Below the pieces are notes generated by a model. That model was given only the letters and a program-made list of their open reading frames with translations. It was not told where the DNA came from and ran no database searches. The position numbers and the translations under genes are program-made. From NCBI GenBank assembly GCA_937891215.1, contig CALAEU010000022.1:1-5508 (forward strand): DNA of 5,508 bases, in the 5' to 3' direction. Numbering within the stretch: the stretch's first letter is position 1; every line of letters starts with the position of its first letter. This stretch comes from an uncultured Clostridia bacterium (GTDB taxonomy: Bacteria > Bacillota_A > Clostridia > Oscillospirales > Acutalibacteraceae). Shown here one piece after another: positions 1 to 5,508 of this stretch.

Positions 1-601
1 GGTTTTCATTTTCTAATACACTTTTACTTCTGAATCCCCATGTACATGCTATGCACTTGATTTCTGCATTATGAGCAGTTTTCACATCAACTTCAGAGTC
101 ACCGACATAAAAGCAATTATCTTTACTCACATCTAAAAACTTTATAACTTCATTTACTGAATCAGGGCAAGGTTTTCTTTTTATGCCATCTCTTTCACCA
201 AATGCAACATTCAATAAACCTTGAAAATATTTATTACATAAAGTTTTTACTGCAAAATCTGCTTTATTAGACACAACAGCAATCAAATATCCATCCTTTT
301 TCAAGGTTTTTAAAACATCTGTAATTCCATCATACTCTTTTGTATTATCTTCAGAGTGAATTTTATAGTGACGTTTAAAACTTTCAAAACAAGTTTTAAA
401 CGTTTCTTCTGATATATTATCGGGTACAGATTTTCTCATTAAAATTTCAATTCCGTTACCGACAAATTCTCTCACTTCATCTAAAGAACGCTCTTTAAAA
501 CCCGACTCTCTTAATGCAAAATTTACACTATTTTTTAAATCTTCAAGTGTATAAAGTAGTGTTCCGTCAAGGTCAAAAACAACACATTTTTTACTATTCA
601 T
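1..601 (-). CDS. HAD-superfamily phosphatase, phosphoglycolate phosphatase-like (3' end cut by window edge)
   Basis: This is a predicted cytoplasmic phosphatase of the haloacid dehalogenase superfamily; 200 codons are visible on the minus strand. The HAD motifs appear in order. Motif I is DLDGT at residues 10-14, with D10 the nucleophile and D12 the acid/base. Motif II is the serine of VVSNK (S111). Motif III is the lysine of KRKPCP (K143). Motif IV is GDSEVD (D168 and D172, Mg2+ ligands). The helical cap between residues 17 and 90 and the WGF element at 188-190 fit the phosphoglycolate phosphatase (Gph/PpaX-like) group, usually about 215-220 residues, so only about 15-20 residues should be missing. 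The ATG at 601 puts DLDGT at the normal distance from the start. It overlaps the end of the editing gene by 8 bases and has a GGAG site 10 bases upstream, so the two genes are probably translationally coupled. The substrate is inferred; other small phosphoesters, such as pyrophosphate or sugar phosphates, remain possible. Confidence 0.9.
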   Translation of the reverse strand, partial: MNSKKCVVFDLDGTLLYTLEDLKNSVNFALRESGFKERSLDEVREFVGNGIEILMRKSVPDNISEETFKTCFESFKRHYKIHSEDNTKEYDGITDVLKTLKKDGYLIAVVSNKADFAVKTLCNKYFQGLLNVAFGERDGIKRKPCPDSVNEVIKFLDVSKDNCFYVGDSEVDVKTAHNAEIKCIACTWGFRSKSVLENEN

Positions 602-1151
602 CTTCGGGACACTCCAAATTAACAAGTGTATATTCTCTGTCTAAAGCAGGAAGAATTTTTCTAGTCAAATCTTCTGTTTTAAACTTTACAGTCGCAGTAT
701 TCACCATAGGGTGACACGCAAAAAACTCTTCTTTCAACACATTTTCTTCTATTAAAAGATTTACTTTTTTCTCTTTATCTTTCATCAATGCCAATACAGT
801 TAGTGAGCCTGGTGTTACATCCAAAAGTGTTTCCATCTGCTCTGAGTTAGCAAAAGAAAGACGCGCAGAATTTATCTGTGAAGAAAGATATTTTGTTTTA
901 AACACCATATCCCCTTTTATAAGCAACAAATAAAATACTGTCTGTTGTCTGTTTGTTAGAAGAAGATTTTTACAGATTTTTGCATCTATTATTTTTTCAA
1001 CATCTTCACAAAGTTCAATAGTCGCTGCTTCATCGTGTTCAGCACGGATATACTCTACACCATTTTCTTCCAAAAACAAATATGCATCCATTTCCTTTTG
1101 TGTTTTTGTTGTTTCAGGATGTATTTTAAAAACTTTTTCATTTATATACAT
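594..1151 (-). CDS. Free-standing prolyl-tRNA editing protein (ProXp-ala/YbaK-like deacylase)
   Basis: This 185-residue soluble protein matches the YbaK/ProRS-associated domain family. Free-standing members of that family hydrolyse mischarged tRNA, typically Ala-tRNAPro made by prolyl-tRNA synthetase. Family features visible are the H-D-E-A-A-T segment at 39-44, the CKNLLLTN segment at 60-67 with K61 at the conserved functional lysine, the PGSLTVLALMKD segment at 114-125 (the usual glycine-serine loop), and the closing HPMVNTATV at 147-155 followed by the D-L helix. Length is close to the usual 160-180 residues, with a short N-terminal helix (1-25) before the domain. It starts 3 bases after the stop of the 557-residue gene, and its Shine-Dalgarno lies inside that gene's last codons, so it is a downstream member of the same operon. 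Ala-tRNAPro specificity is inferred from family resemblance; a related specificity (for example Cys-tRNAPro) cannot be excluded by reading alone. Confidence 0.88.
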   Translation of the reverse strand: MYINEKVFKIHPETTKTQKEMDAYLFLEENGVEYIRAEHDEAATIELCEDVEKIIDAKICKNLLLTNRQQTVFYLLLIKGDMVFKTKYLSSQINSARLSFANSEQMETLLDVTPGSLTVLALMKDKEKKVNLLIEENVLKEEFFACHPMVNTATVKFKTEDLTRKILPALDREYTLVNLECPEDE

Positions 1152-1154
1152 AGT

Positions 1155-2828
1155 TTATTGCAATTCCTTTTTGATTTCTACAAAGCCTTTCATAATTGAT
1201 GAACCTACAAACTGACCTAATGATACAAGTTCATGGTAATGATTACCCGGGTCACCCATTGTAAAGTCGTTATCTGGCACAATGTAACCGATTTCGTCAT
1301 TACTTAAGCCAAATGCAATTGTTTCGTCACCGAAAAGTTCTCTTACAGTAGGATAATTAAAATCTGTTTTTAAAACCGCACCCGCTGCTTTAAGTGACGC
1401 ACCACCTGTTAAAAGGTCAGCACAGAATTCACCTGGCACCATAGCAATTTTAATATCTTTACCAAATTCAATAATACCGATTTCAGTAAACATACTGTAA
1501 CCATTATCATCTTTGAACATTTTATAATTAGCAATATTGAGTTTACCAACACCAACCATAAGTGTGCTTGTAACAGGCACATTAACTTCCCTTAATCTTA
1601 TATTGAAAATCGGTTCAACTTTTGTTTCTGTAACAGGTTCCCAATTTTCACACCACAAAGTATATTTTGCACTGTTCTTTTCTGAGAGTTCTGTATCTTT
1701 CTTTATTTCTTCTTCATCGTAAAGTAATGCATCATTCTTGATTTCCTCAAATGACTTTGTAAGTGCCAATGTAATTTTACCAACTTCAACGCCATAACGG
1801 ATTGATTGCTCATAACGATGAGCAAAAGTATGTCCGTCAAGTGCTTTGTCTCTGTTTGAATAAATAGCGCAAATCGCACCATTGAAGAACATAAAGTTAA
1901 ATCCTGCTTTATTTATGGTTTCACCCATATAATAAACATAGTCACCAGAAAGTTCTCGCCCAGTGCCATTTTTATCTGATGTAGGAAGACCCGCAACATC
2001 AGGGTGTGCAGGGAAATTTACAATAAGAGTCTGCTTTCTTGTCTTGTCAGATGGCACGAATCTGAATCTTGTAACATCAGTAACAAGACCTGTTGCAGAT
2101 GGTCTGTTTGTATTTCTGAAATAATCTTCACCTATATCTTTTTGGGCAAAGTAAAGTTCACCATCACACATATTTTCAATAGCATCAAAAAATGCACCTA
2201 CAACAGATTTTTTTAAGAATATCATATATTCTCTATCTGTGCCCTGTTCCAAATCGAAGTTCTTTTTAAGATTCTTTTTTCTGTTTCTTAAAATTTTACC
2301 AGGGAAATCAGTCCATAAGCCTTCTGTATCTACACAACTGTGAGTATGTGTTGAGCATACATTTACAGATGCTAATATTTTATCAGGATATCTTTTCTTG
2401 AATTCTTCTGTAAATATCGCTCTTATTTCACGGATGTCACCATTTGTAATACCGATGCAGTCAACAGTACAAAAGAGTGAAATACCTCTGCCTGAATTGT
2501 CAGAAATTGCAATTGCTCTGCCCTGCATTTTATCTACAACATTTTCAATAAGATTTTTAAACTTATTATCAGGTGAAATATAGCCACCCATATAATAATC
2601 TTTTTCTTTATAATCTTTTGGTGTTAAGTCAACACTTGCATAACCCAACTGCCAAACTGAATTTTCTGCTGGTTCTTTTAAAAATTCTTCTGTACCAGAG
2701 AAAAAGTTTTCTGTTTTATAGTTTTTAAGATAATCAAAATTTGGTCCGTCATTGAGTTTACCAAAAAGTCCGTTTATAACACCATTTATTGCTGTTTCAA
2801 CTATTTTAATCTGTGTCTCTTTTTTCAT
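1155..2828 (-). CDS. Neutral/alkaline ceramidase N-terminal-domain family protein, diverged paralogue B (557 aa)
   Basis: This is a predicted metal-dependent amidohydrolase-like protein. Neutral ceramidases cleave ceramide to sphingosine and fatty acid using one zinc ion and a serine nucleophile. Candidate zinc-site residues are kept: STHTHS at 159-164 (H161/H163), VNFPAHP at 270-276 (H275), VPGEF at 464-468 (E467) and SNDEIGY at 509-515 (Y515). The segment aligning with the catalytic GDVSP motif reads CAIYS at 320-324, so the serine position appears to be Y323, with S324 one residue later. There is no convincing signal peptide and no C-terminal immunoglobulin-like domain; secreted members are usually over 650 residues. 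Compared with its 474-residue neighbour it has a longer N-terminus, a lysine/arginine-rich insert near 181-196 and an acidic insert near 361-405. Start choice is supported by AGGAG at 2835-2839, 6 bases upstream. Family membership is fairly secure; ceramide as substrate is not. Confidence 0.82.
   Translation of the reverse strand: MKKETQIKIVETAINGVINGLFGKLNDGPNFDYLKNYKTENFFSGTEEFLKEPAENSVWQLGYASVDLTPKDYKEKDYYMGGYISPDNKFKNLIENVVDKMQGRAIAISDNSGRGISLFCTVDCIGITNGDIREIRAIFTEEFKKRYPDKILASVNVCSTHTHSCVDTEGLWTDFPGKILRNRKKNLKKNFDLEQGTDREYMIFLKKSVVGAFFDAIENMCDGELYFAQKDIGEDYFRNTNRPSATGLVTDVTRFRFVPSDKTRKQTLIVNFPAHPDVAGLPTSDKNGTGRELSGDYVYYMGETINKAGFNFMFFNGAICAIYSNRDKALDGHTFAHRYEQSIRYGVEVGKITLALTKSFEEIKNDALLYDEEEIKKDTELSEKNSAKYTLWCENWEPVTETKVEPIFNIRLREVNVPVTSTLMVGVGKLNIANYKMFKDDNGYSMFTEIGIIEFGKDIKIAMVPGEFCADLLTGGASLKAAGAVLKTDFNYPTVRELFGDETIAFGLSNDEIGYIVPDNDFTMGDPGNHYHELVSLGQFVGSSIMKGFVEIKKELQ
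1165..1169 (-). promoter_or_regulatory. Ribosome binding site of the editing gene, unusually long spacer
   Basis: AAGGA on the minus strand lies 13 bases before the ATG at 1151, longer than the common 5-10. It sits within the final codons of the upstream ceramidase-like gene, whose TAA lies between the site and the ATG. No closer purine-rich site exists. Translation of this gene may therefore depend partly on ribosomes terminating on the upstream cistron. Confidence 0.45.
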
Positions 2829-2846
2829 AAAATGCTCCTATATAAC

Positions 2847-2873
2847 TAAAAGGGAGTATAGAACTCCCTTTTA
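2847..2873 (-). terminator. Intercistronic hairpin between the two paralogues (possible weak terminator or attenuator)
   Basis: TAAAAGGGAGT pairs perfectly with ACTCCCTTTTA, giving an 11-bp stem around a 5-base loop. It begins 7 bases after the stop codon of the 474-residue gene and ends 7 bases before the AGGAG of the 557-residue gene. On the minus strand the 3' arm ends in TTTT followed by AGTTATAT, so the U-tract is short and lies inside the stem. That fits partial termination or 3'-end protection better than a full stop. The stem is symmetric and could act on either strand. No promoter was recognised between it and the next gene, so some read-through is expected. Confidence 0.6.
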
Positions 2874-2879
2874 TCTTTC

Positions 2880-4304
2880 TTATTTTACACGGCTCATAAT
2901 ATCTTTAACTACTTCAACTATAACTTCGTTTGTTAAGTAGCCTAAAGAGTTTGTTTCGTGATAGTGTCTTCTGCCTTTAACATCTGTACCCTGTTCGATA
3001 TATGCCTGGGTTTCGTGAAGAATATAGTCGTTAGGAACAACACAGTAACCTGTCATATCGTTTGTAACGCAGAACACAACAAGGTCTTTGTCACCTACAA
3101 CATCAACTAAAGCCGGCGGATTAATTTCTGTACCTTTACCTGTTGAAGATTCGTCTGCTTCTACTGCGCCACCATAAACTACTTCTGTAAATGGTTCACC
3201 AGGAAGAAGTAAAATCTGTAAATCATCAATTCTGATGTATGTAATTTCTGTTTGAAGTGCAATACCCAAGTCACCCCTGTCATAAGGGTATCTCTGAGCA
3301 CTACAAGCACCAATGGTTACCATTAATGCTAAAAGGCCGTTATCAACAGGTGCATAGTATTTCTGACACAAAACTGTAATCTCAGGTTTTAATTCTCTGT
3401 CATTAGAAATTTCTAATGCTGCTTTACCTAAAGTTTCGCCCTGAATACGAGTTCTCTCTGGTCTGTCTTCGCAGAAATCACCTGGGTCAACACCTCCGAT
3501 AGCACCAGCAGAGAACATTACATTTGTTTCTTTAGCATCGTTGATTGTTTTTCTTAACCAATATGGATAGTCAGCACTACAATCGTGGTTGCTACCACCT
3601 AATGTATTAGGATGGGCACCGAAGTTCATAAGCCATGTTTCAGTTGAACCATCGTCCGGCACGAATCTTATTCTTGTTAATGTATCGTGAAGAATAACCG
3701 GCTCACGCTTATCAAGTTGTGCTTCTGGAACAGAAACTGAACCAACATAAAGTTTACCTGGTTTTCTGTTTTCGTAAGCTTCAATTGCAACTTCTTTAAG
3801 TGATTTTAAGAGTAAATCCATATACTCCTGGTCTTTACCTGTCTGGAGTTTCATAAGCTGACCCCAGTAACCAACAGTATCGAAACCAGCGTGAGTATGT
3901 GAACAAGATATATTTATACTCTTACAGTTTGATTTTTCTGAAAATTCTTTCAATGAATCTCTTACGATATTAACCTCAAAGTTTGTAAGACCTATAATAT
4001 CTGCACAAATCTGAATAATACCACTGTCACCACTGCCGAGCCACATAGCACTTACAGTAATAGGGTCGTGAACACGGTCAATAGTGTGACCCATACCATG
4101 ACCTGCAATCCAGTATTTTTTCTCAGTAATACTTTTTGGCATTACTTCTTTAACTGCATAACCAGAAACAAAAGAATCACCTTTAATAATTGTTGGTGCA
4201 TCTTTCGGAAGTGGGTCTGCCTTAATGCCTTTTCTTCTCATTTTTTTACCTGCAGCAATACCGATTTTTCTTACAGCAACTGCAGCAATTTCGTTAAAAC
4301 CCAT
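2880..4304 (-). CDS. Neutral/alkaline ceramidase N-terminal-domain family protein, diverged paralogue A (474 aa)
   Basis: This is the first gene of the promoter-driven cluster and a homologue of the next gene downstream. Candidate zinc-site residues are present: CSHTHAG at 134-140 (H136/H138), MNFGAHP at 226-232 (H231) followed by SADYPYW at 243-249, LPGEPF at 367-372 (E370), and TNDMTGY at 414-420 (Y420). The segment aligning with the catalytic GDVSP loop reads GGVDP at 270-274, so the position of the serine nucleophile appears to be D273. A late HYHETNSLG element (447-455) is shared with the paralogue, where it reads HYHELVSLG. The N-terminus (1-25) is alanine-rich and basic but has no cleavable signal-peptide core, and the usual C-terminal domain is absent, so a cytoplasmic or membrane-peripheral location is inferred. 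The ATG at 4304 has AAAGGAG at 4312-4318, 7 bases upstream, and a strong promoter. The fold assignment is good; reaction and substrate are unknown. Confidence 0.85.
   Translation of the reverse strand: MGFNEIAAVAVRKIGIAAGKKMRRKGIKADPLPKDAPTIIKGDSFVSGYAVKEVMPKSITEKKYWIAGHGMGHTIDRVHDPITVSAMWLGSGDSGIIQICADIIGLTNFEVNIVRDSLKEFSEKSNCKSINISCSHTHAGFDTVGYWGQLMKLQTGKDQEYMDLLLKSLKEVAIEAYENRKPGKLYVGSVSVPEAQLDKREPVILHDTLTRIRFVPDDGSTETWLMNFGAHPNTLGGSNHDCSADYPYWLRKTINDAKETNVMFSAGAIGGVDPGDFCEDRPERTRIQGETLGKAALEISNDRELKPEITVLCQKYYAPVDNGLLALMVTIGACSAQRYPYDRGDLGIALQTEITYIRIDDLQILLLPGEPFTEVVYGGAVEADESSTGKGTEINPPALVDVVGDKDLVVFCVTNDMTGYCVVPNDYILHETQAYIEQGTDVKGRRHYHETNSLGYLTNEVIVEVVKDIMSRVK
3401..3418. repeat. Perfect 18-bp palindrome inside the 474-residue gene
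   Basis: The bases CATTAGAAATTTCTAATG read identically on both strands, with no spacer. On the coding strand they fall in the codons for residues around E298-I-S-N-D302. A perfect 9+9 palindrome is uncommon in 5.5 kb, though the AT-rich composition raises the chance. It could be a coincidence of codons or an intragenic protein-binding site. Confidence 0.5.
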
Positions 4305-4321
4305 AAATATTCTCCTTTACG

Positions 4322-4342
4322 AAGATAATTTTTATTTATCTT
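4322..4342 (-). promoter_or_regulatory. Inverted repeat at the expected transcription start of the ceramidase-like operon
   Basis: AAGATAA and TTATCTT form a perfect 7-bp inverted repeat around a 7-base AT-rich spacer. It begins 6 bases downstream of the -10 box, at about the predicted +1, and ends 3 bases before the AAAGGAG site. It could be an operator for a dimeric repressor or a weak 5'-leader hairpin that protects the mRNA. Its low GC content makes a stable RNA hairpin less likely. Confidence 0.4.
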
Positions 4343-4348
4343 ACGACT

Positions 4349-4377
4349 ATTTTAACAATATTTTCATACAAAGTCAA
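4349..4377 (-). promoter_or_regulatory. Sigma-A-type promoter of the ceramidase-like operon
   Basis: On the minus strand, -35 TTGACT (4372-4377, 5 of 6 consensus) and -10 TAAAAT (4349-4354, 5 of 6) are separated by exactly 17 bases, with a TGT extended -10 element just upstream. Transcription should start near 4342, giving a leader of about 38 bases before the ATG at 4304. It lies 36 bases past the stop of the esterase gene. I see no convincing terminator there, so read-through from the esterase may add to expression. Confidence 0.8.
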
Positions 4378-4413
4378 TAAATTTACTGCACTTTAGTAGG
4401 AATTGCCGGAAAT

Positions 4414-5346
4414 TTATTTTTCCACCAACATTTTTTCTTTTTGAGCGTTTATAAAATCAACTGATTTTCTCATACATTCTTCAGCATATTTATTTGATTT
4501 CAGAAAAAGATGGTAGCAGTGATTATTAAGAAGACCTTTTACACTGTAAGTCGTTACATTATCAATGCAACTTTTCAGAGCATTACTCATCGCTTCGCCC
4601 TGACCTTTACAAAAAATATCATCTTCCGCCCAACTTATGTACACAGGGCACCATTTATCATTTACAAATTTACTCGGTGACATATACTCATAAAACTCAT
4701 ACTCTTTAAGGTTTGATAAATCGCTTTTTAATTTAAAGTTCAATATCATTCCTGCCGTCTGTGGTATAACACCAAAGAGTTTTATATGTTTCACCAATGC
4801 TTCAACATCATAAATACCTGACATCAACATTAAACCTTTTATGTCAACTTCTACTTCAGGGCAACCAAGTTTCGTTCTCAATTCATCATCATATTTTATT
4901 GCCGCTAAAAATGTAGTCTGGCAAGAACCTGACGAATCCCCAGTAATAAATATATTATCTAAATCAATATTATAGTTTTCTGCAAGTGTTTTTATGTAAT
5001 TAAGTGCAGAAACACAGTCACTTATCTGACCGAAAATATCAACTTCAGGTGGCAAACGATAATTTATACTGAAAACGAAACAGTCTTCATTTGCGTAATA
5101 TTCGCTTACTGTAACACGGTGCTTTTTATCTCCTTTTATAAATCCACCACCGTGAATATATAAAACAATTGGTTTTTTAACATCTTCTTTATTTATTCCA
5201 TCTTTAAAATAAAGGTCACCTTTTTGTAAATTTTCGGCACCATAAGAAATATCTTTAATACACGTTATCCCCTTAAAACTTTTAGCATTCTGTGGTGCGT
5301 GGCCAAAAACATCAATTGCTTTAAAAACTAATTCCGCCTTATTCAT
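4414..5346 (-). CDS. Alpha/beta hydrolase, hormone-sensitive-lipase/Aes-type esterase
   Basis: This 310-residue predicted cytoplasmic carboxylesterase resembles the alpha/beta hydrolase fold-3 (HSL/Aes) family, which hydrolyses short- to medium-chain esters. The HGGG oxyanion-hole motif is at 65-68, preceded by the strand VLYI. The nucleophile elbow GDSSG is at 136-140 with S138 as nucleophile. The acid is in AEDDIF at 240-245 (D243 most likely, D242 possible). The histidine is in HCYHLF at 276-281 (H276). The triad is therefore complete and the length is normal for the family (about 300-320). No signal peptide or membrane segment is visible. The ATG at 5346 is chosen because AGGAG at 5355-5359 lies 8 bases upstream and family resemblance starts soon after. 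It precedes the ceramidase-like operon in the same direction with 109 bases between coding regions, so it may be co-regulated but has its own promoter candidate. The natural substrate cannot be read from the sequence. Confidence 0.9.
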   Translation of the reverse strand: MNKAELVFKAIDVFGHAPQNAKSFKGITCIKDISYGAENLQKGDLYFKDGINKEDVKKPIVLYIHGGGFIKGDKKHRVTVSEYYANEDCFVFSINYRLPPEVDIFGQISDCVSALNYIKTLAENYNIDLDNIFITGDSSGSCQTTFLAAIKYDDELRTKLGCPEVEVDIKGLMLMSGIYDVEALVKHIKLFGVIPQTAGMILNFKLKSDLSNLKEYEFYEYMSPSKFVNDKWCPVYISWAEDDIFCKGQGEAMSNALKSCIDNVTTYSVKGLLNNHCYHLFLKSNKYAEECMRKSVDFINAQKEKMLVEK

Positions 5347-5360
5347 TTATCCCACTCCTG

Positions 5361-5378
5361 ATTATACCATTTATGGTA
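5361..5378 (-). promoter_or_regulatory. Palindrome overlapping a consensus extended -10 box beside the esterase ribosome binding site
   Basis: TACCAT-TT-ATGGTA at 5365-5378 is a perfect 6+2+6 palindrome. It overlaps TGGTATAAT on the minus strand (TATAAT at 5361-5366), which is a perfect extended -10. A start from this box would fall near 5354, inside or just after the AGGAG at 5355-5359, producing a transcript without a proper Shine-Dalgarno. No good -35 lies 17 bases upstream (AAGGTT). It is more likely an operator or a short leader hairpin for transcripts starting upstream than a productive promoter. Confidence 0.4.
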
Positions 5379-5395
5379 ATATAAACCTTATTTCC

Positions 5396-5424
5396 ATTTT
5401 ATTACATAAATGAAAAAAAATCAA
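5396..5424 (-). promoter_or_regulatory. Candidate promoter of the esterase gene, -35 box inside the upstream terminator
   Basis: On the minus strand, -35 TTGATT (5419-5424, 4 of 6) and -10 TAAAAT (5396-5401, 5 of 6) are spaced by 17 bases. The start would fall near 5389, giving a leader of about 43 bases that contains the palindrome and the AGGAG. The -35 is formed by the 3' arm of the terminator stem plus the first U-tract bases, so the two signals share DNA. Confidence 0.55.
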
Positions 5425-5445
5425 GGAAGATTATCCTTGATTTTT
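5413..5445 (-). terminator. Strong intrinsic terminator of the upstream gene
   Basis: The core stem ATCAAGGA / TCCTTGAT (5434-5441 with 5420-5427) has a 6-base loop and extends with A-T pairs to 12 bp. It is followed on the minus strand by eight consecutive T (5413-5420). The stem begins at the stop codon of the preceding gene (5444-5446), leaving almost no 3' untranslated region. This is a textbook Rho-independent terminator and marks an operon boundary before the esterase. Confidence 0.88.
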
Positions 5446-5508
5446 AATCCATTGTTATTTTTTCTATATCTTTTTTCAGTTGTGTTATTATGCGTTTTTC
5501 AAGACGAG
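5444..5508 (-). CDS. C-terminal end of an unidentified gene (partial, 5' part outside window)
   Basis: One minus-strand frame stays open from the window edge for 20 codons and ends in TAA at 5444-5446, directly at the start of a strong terminator; the other two frames hit stops within a few codons. The visible tail, RLEKRIITQLKKDIEKITMD, is highly charged and probably helical. It is too short to assign to a family. The stop-to-terminator arrangement is the main evidence that it is a real gene end. Confidence 0.6.
   Translation of the reverse strand, partial: RLEKRIITQLKKDIEKITMD

Noticed and set aside
514..714. Plus-strand open frame across the phosphatase/editing gene junction
   Set aside because: It lies antisense to two well-supported genes, has no Shine-Dalgarno of note and encodes no recognisable protein.
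2160..2290. Frameshift or assembly error around the lysine-rich stretch of the 557-residue gene
   Set aside because: The frame stays open and recognisable family motifs continue on both sides in the same frame, so an insert is more likely than an error.
1155..4304. Calling both large genes secreted ceramidases that degrade host sphingolipids
   Set aside because: No signal peptide or C-terminal domain is visible and the catalytic serine position is changed in both, so only family membership is claimed.
4068..4328. Plus-strand open frame of 86 codons antisense to the start of the 474-residue gene
   Set aside because: It is cysteine- and phenylalanine-rich, as expected of a shadow frame, and overlaps a confident gene and its leader. 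The other plus-strand frames (near 1537, 2004, 2398 and 2752) were rejected for the same reasons.
4305..4342. Riboswitch or T-box leader before the ceramidase-like operon
   Set aside because: The leader is about 38 bases, too short for a known aptamer, and the tRNA-editing gene that might suggest a T-box is internal to the operon.
4305..4413. Terminator after the esterase gene
   Set aside because: Only weak stems were found (for example GGAAA/TTTCC around the stop codon, 5 bp) and none is followed by a run of T on the minus strand.

Overview
The window is AT-rich (two hand-counted 60-base samples gave about 33% and 42% GC). It has short intergenic gaps, AGGAG-type ribosome binding sites, a sigma-A-type promoter and a U-tract terminator. 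This suggests a Gram-positive anaerobe of the Clostridia type, possibly an uncultured gut lineage. The taxonomic call is inference from style and protein families; no marker gene is present. Every supported gene is on the minus strand, so transcription runs from high to low coordinates.

Layout in transcription order: (1) 5508-5444, the last 20 codons of an unidentified gene, ending in a strong intrinsic terminator (5413-5445). (2) 5346-4414, a complete alpha/beta hydrolase of the hormone-sensitive-lipase/Aes type with an intact triad. Its likely promoter has a -35 box inside the preceding terminator, and a small palindrome lies next to its ribosome binding site. (3) A near-consensus promoter (4349-4377) drives the next cluster. 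(4) 4304-2880 and 2828-1155 are two diverged tandem paralogues of the neutral/alkaline ceramidase N-terminal-domain family, separated by 51 bases that hold a perfect 11-bp hairpin. (5) 1151-594 is a free-standing prolyl-tRNA editing (ProXp/YbaK-like) protein, 3 bases after the second paralogue. (6) 601 to the window edge is a HAD-family phosphatase resembling phosphoglycolate phosphatase. It overlaps the editing gene by 8 bases and lacks only its extreme C-terminus.

The most interesting part is the paralogue pair. Both keep the residues expected to bind zinc in neutral ceramidases (THTH/SHTH, NF-x-AHP, PGE and a late GY). Neither has a visible secretion signal or the usual C-terminal domain. 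The catalytic serine position of the GDVSP motif appears to be Asp in one and Tyr in the other. They are probably cytoplasmic, metal-binding proteins whose substrate may not be ceramide. Next to an esterase they suggest a small hydrolytic module, but the shared substrate is unknown. The editing protein and the phosphatase look like housekeeping damage-control genes co-transcribed with it. No RNA gene, CRISPR array, insertion sequence or riboswitch was seen, and no gene-free stretch exceeds 300 bases.
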